Origin: Gammaproteobacteria bacterium
Lineage (GTDB): Bacteria; Pseudomonadota; Gammaproteobacteria; Thiohalobacterales; Thiohalobacteraceae
Direction: 5' to 3'
NCBI GenBank assembly: GCA_016214925.1
Contig: JACRMO010000225.1
Location: 1-6,802 of the forward strand
DNA length: 6,802 nt
Shown here one piece after another: positions 5,317-6,802 of this stretch. The notes below the pieces were generated by a model. The model worked only from the letters and a program-made list of their open reading frames with translations. It ran no database searches and had not been told where the DNA came from. Both the position numbers and the translations under genes were made by a program. Positions within the stretch are counted from its first letter, which is position 1; each line of letters opens with the position of its first letter.

Positions 5317-6802
5317 TCAGGCCGTTACTGCCTGGCCCAATCCCGGTGCTCGCTGACCCACGGTCGAGACCACCTTGATCTGTTTGTTATCCGGCACTTC
5401 GTTATAGGCCAGCACATGCAGCGCTGGGATGCTGTGGCGTACCAGCCGCGACAACCACTGCCGGATCGGCGGGGCCACCAGCAACACCGCCGGTTTGCCC
5501 TGCATTTCCTGCTGCTGAGCGCGCTCGACCAATGCCCGATGCATCTGGTCGGCGAGTCCTGGCTCGAAGCCGGCACCCCCTTCGGAACCGCCTTGAATCG
5601 AGTGAAGCAATATCTGTTCCAGCGCTGGTTCCAACGCGATCACTGGAAGTTCGGGCGCCATCCCATTGATATGCTGTACGATGGACCGACCCAGTGCGAC
5701 ACGGGCTGCTGACGTCAAATTGCCGGCATCCTGAGTGCGTGACGCGTGTTCCGCCAAGGCCTCGGCGATGGTGCGCATATCGCGGATGGGAACGCGTTCA
5801 CCGAGTAGGTTCTGCAACACCTTGACCACCACGCCCAGCGGCAACGCCTTGGGTACCAGATCCTCGACCAACTTGGGCTGACTCTTCTTGAGCGCCTCCA
5901 GCAACTGTTGTACTTCCTCGTGGCCGAGCAGTTCGTTGGCATGCTCCTGCAACAGACTGCTGAGATGGGTCGCGACGACGGTGCTGGCATCGACCACGGT
6001 GTAACCCATGGCCTGGGCGTTATCGTGCTGATCGCGCTCGATCCACACCGCCTCCAAACCGAAGGCCGGATCGCGGCTCTTGATACCGGGCACCGTGCCG
6101 AACACTTGGCCGGGATTGATGGCCATCTCGCGATCCGGATACACCTCGGCCTCGCCGACTGGCACGCCGAGCAAGGCGATGCGATACGCGTTTGGCGCCA
6201 GATCCAGATTGTCGCGGATGTGCACCGGCTGAATCAGGAACCCGAGTTCCTGCGACAGCTTCTTGCGCACACCCTTGATACGTTCCATCAACGGGCCACC
6301 GCGATTGCGATCGACCAGCGGGATCAGGCGATAGCCGACTTCCAGGCCAACGATATCGACTGGCCCCACGTCGTCCCAACTCAACTCGCGCGGTTCGTTG
6401 CTGACGGCTCGGGGTTCCTCGACCTGCCGTTGCGCTGCGACTTCTTGCTGCTGCTGACGCTGGCTCAGCCACCAGGTGCCATAGCCACCGAGACCGGCGA
6501 GGGTAAGAAAGGCCAGATTGGGCATGCCCGGGATGATGCCGAGCAATCCGATGATGCCCGACGCCACACCGAGTGCGGCGGGCTTGCTGAACATCTGCGC
6601 GAGCATCTGCTTGCCCATGTCCTCCGAACTGGTCACACGAGTGACCAGGATGGCAGTCGCGGTCGACAGCACCAGCGAAGGGATCTGCGCGACCAGACCG
6701 TCGCCGATGGTCAATAGCGTGTAGTTGTGCAGCGCGACCTGGAAGGCCAAATCGTGCTGGGCCATGCCAATGCCCAAACCGCCGAAGATGTTGATGAACA
6801 GA
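5317..6802 (-). CDS. flhA: Flagellar type III export-gate protein FlhA (C-terminal part; start outside window)
   Basis: FlhA is the inner-membrane export-gate component that receives substrates and chaperones and couples the proton gradient to export. The frame enters at the right edge and gives 494 residues; FlhA is usually about 690-710, so roughly 200 N-terminal residues, including most membrane helices, are missing. The segment YTLLTIGDGLVAQIPSL (about 27-43 of the visible part) is highly characteristic. Hydrophobic stretches at about 39-56, 75-92 and 95-112 are the last membrane helices. A Gln-rich linker (about 113-128) leads to the large cytoplasmic domain that docks export chaperones, with conserved stretches such as PLVDRNRGGPLMERI, AVWIERD, LGERVPIRDMRTI and HVLAYNEVP near the end. 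The apparent TTG start at 6777 lies inside the conserved gene and should not be taken as its beginning. flhF follows after 24 nt. Confidence 0.97.
   Translation of the reverse strand, partial: LFINIFGGLGIGMAQHDLAFQVALHNYTLLTIGDGLVAQIPSLVLSTATAILVTRVTSSEDMGKQMLAQMFSKPAALGVASGIIGLLGIIPGMPNLAFLTLAGLGGYGTWWLSQRQQQQEVAAQRQVEEPRAVSNEPRELSWDDVGPVDIVGLEVGYRLIPLVDRNRGGPLMERIKGVRKKLSQELGFLIQPVHIRDNLDLAPNAYRIALLGVPVGEAEVYPDREMAINPGQVFGTVPGIKSRDPAFGLEAVWIERDQHDNAQAMGYTVVDASTVVATHLSSLLQEHANELLGHEEVQQLLEALKKSQPKLVEDLVPKALPLGVVVKVLQNLLGERVPIRDMRTIAEALAEHASRTQDAGNLTSAARVALGRSIVQHINGMAPELPVIALEPALEQILLHSIQGGSEGGAGFEPGLADQMHRALVERAQQQEMQGKPAVLLVAPPIRQWLSRLVRHSIPALHVLAYNEVPDNKQIKVVSTVGQRAPGLGQAVTA

Noticed and set aside
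6775..6777. TTG as the start of flhA
   Set aside because: The frame continues upstream to the window edge with FlhA-like sequence (INIFGG before it), so the true start is outside.

Overview
The window lies inside a flagellar and chemotaxis operon of a polar-flagellated gammaproteobacterium. All genes are on the minus strand, in transcription order flhA (5' part missing) - flhF - fleN (flhG) - fliA - cheY - cheZ - cheA (3' part missing). This order, the presence of cheZ, and the sequences of CheY and FleN point to Gammaproteobacteria. The DNA is GC-rich, with a Pseudomonas/Chromatiales/Xanthomonadales-like character. No gene here allows a genus call.

Layout, reading right to left. Positions 6802-5317 hold the last 494 residues of FlhA, the export-gate protein. 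After 24 nt comes flhF (5292-3991), an SRP-type GTPase that sets flagellar position. It overlaps fleN (3998-3117) by 8 nt; fleN encodes a MinD-like ATPase that sets flagellar number. fleN overlaps fliA (3120-2386), the flagellar sigma-28 gene, by 4 nt. A 100-nt gap, the only sizeable non-coding stretch, separates fliA from cheY (2285-1890). cheZ (1879-1118) follows after 10 nt. cheA (from 1085) follows after 32 nt and runs off the left edge. cheA is open through the whole left end with no stop in the window, so it is easily missed. The strand opposite it carries long spurious frames.

The genes form one functional chain. FlhF and FleN set where and how many flagella form, FlhA exports the parts, and FliA switches on late flagellar and chemotaxis genes. 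CheA, CheY and CheZ make, carry and erase the phosphoryl signal to the motor. Tight spacing and overlaps suggest one transcript with translational coupling. No terminator, mobile element, tRNA, rRNA or CRISPR array was seen.

The most notable feature is in CheA. Between its phosphotransfer domain and its dimerisation domain there is no recognisable P2 domain. Instead there is an Ala/Pro-rich linker of about 190 residues carrying three acidic motifs of the form DD-E-F-E-A-L-L-D-Q, spaced 42-43 residues apart. They resemble the CheY-binding peptides of FliM and CheZ.
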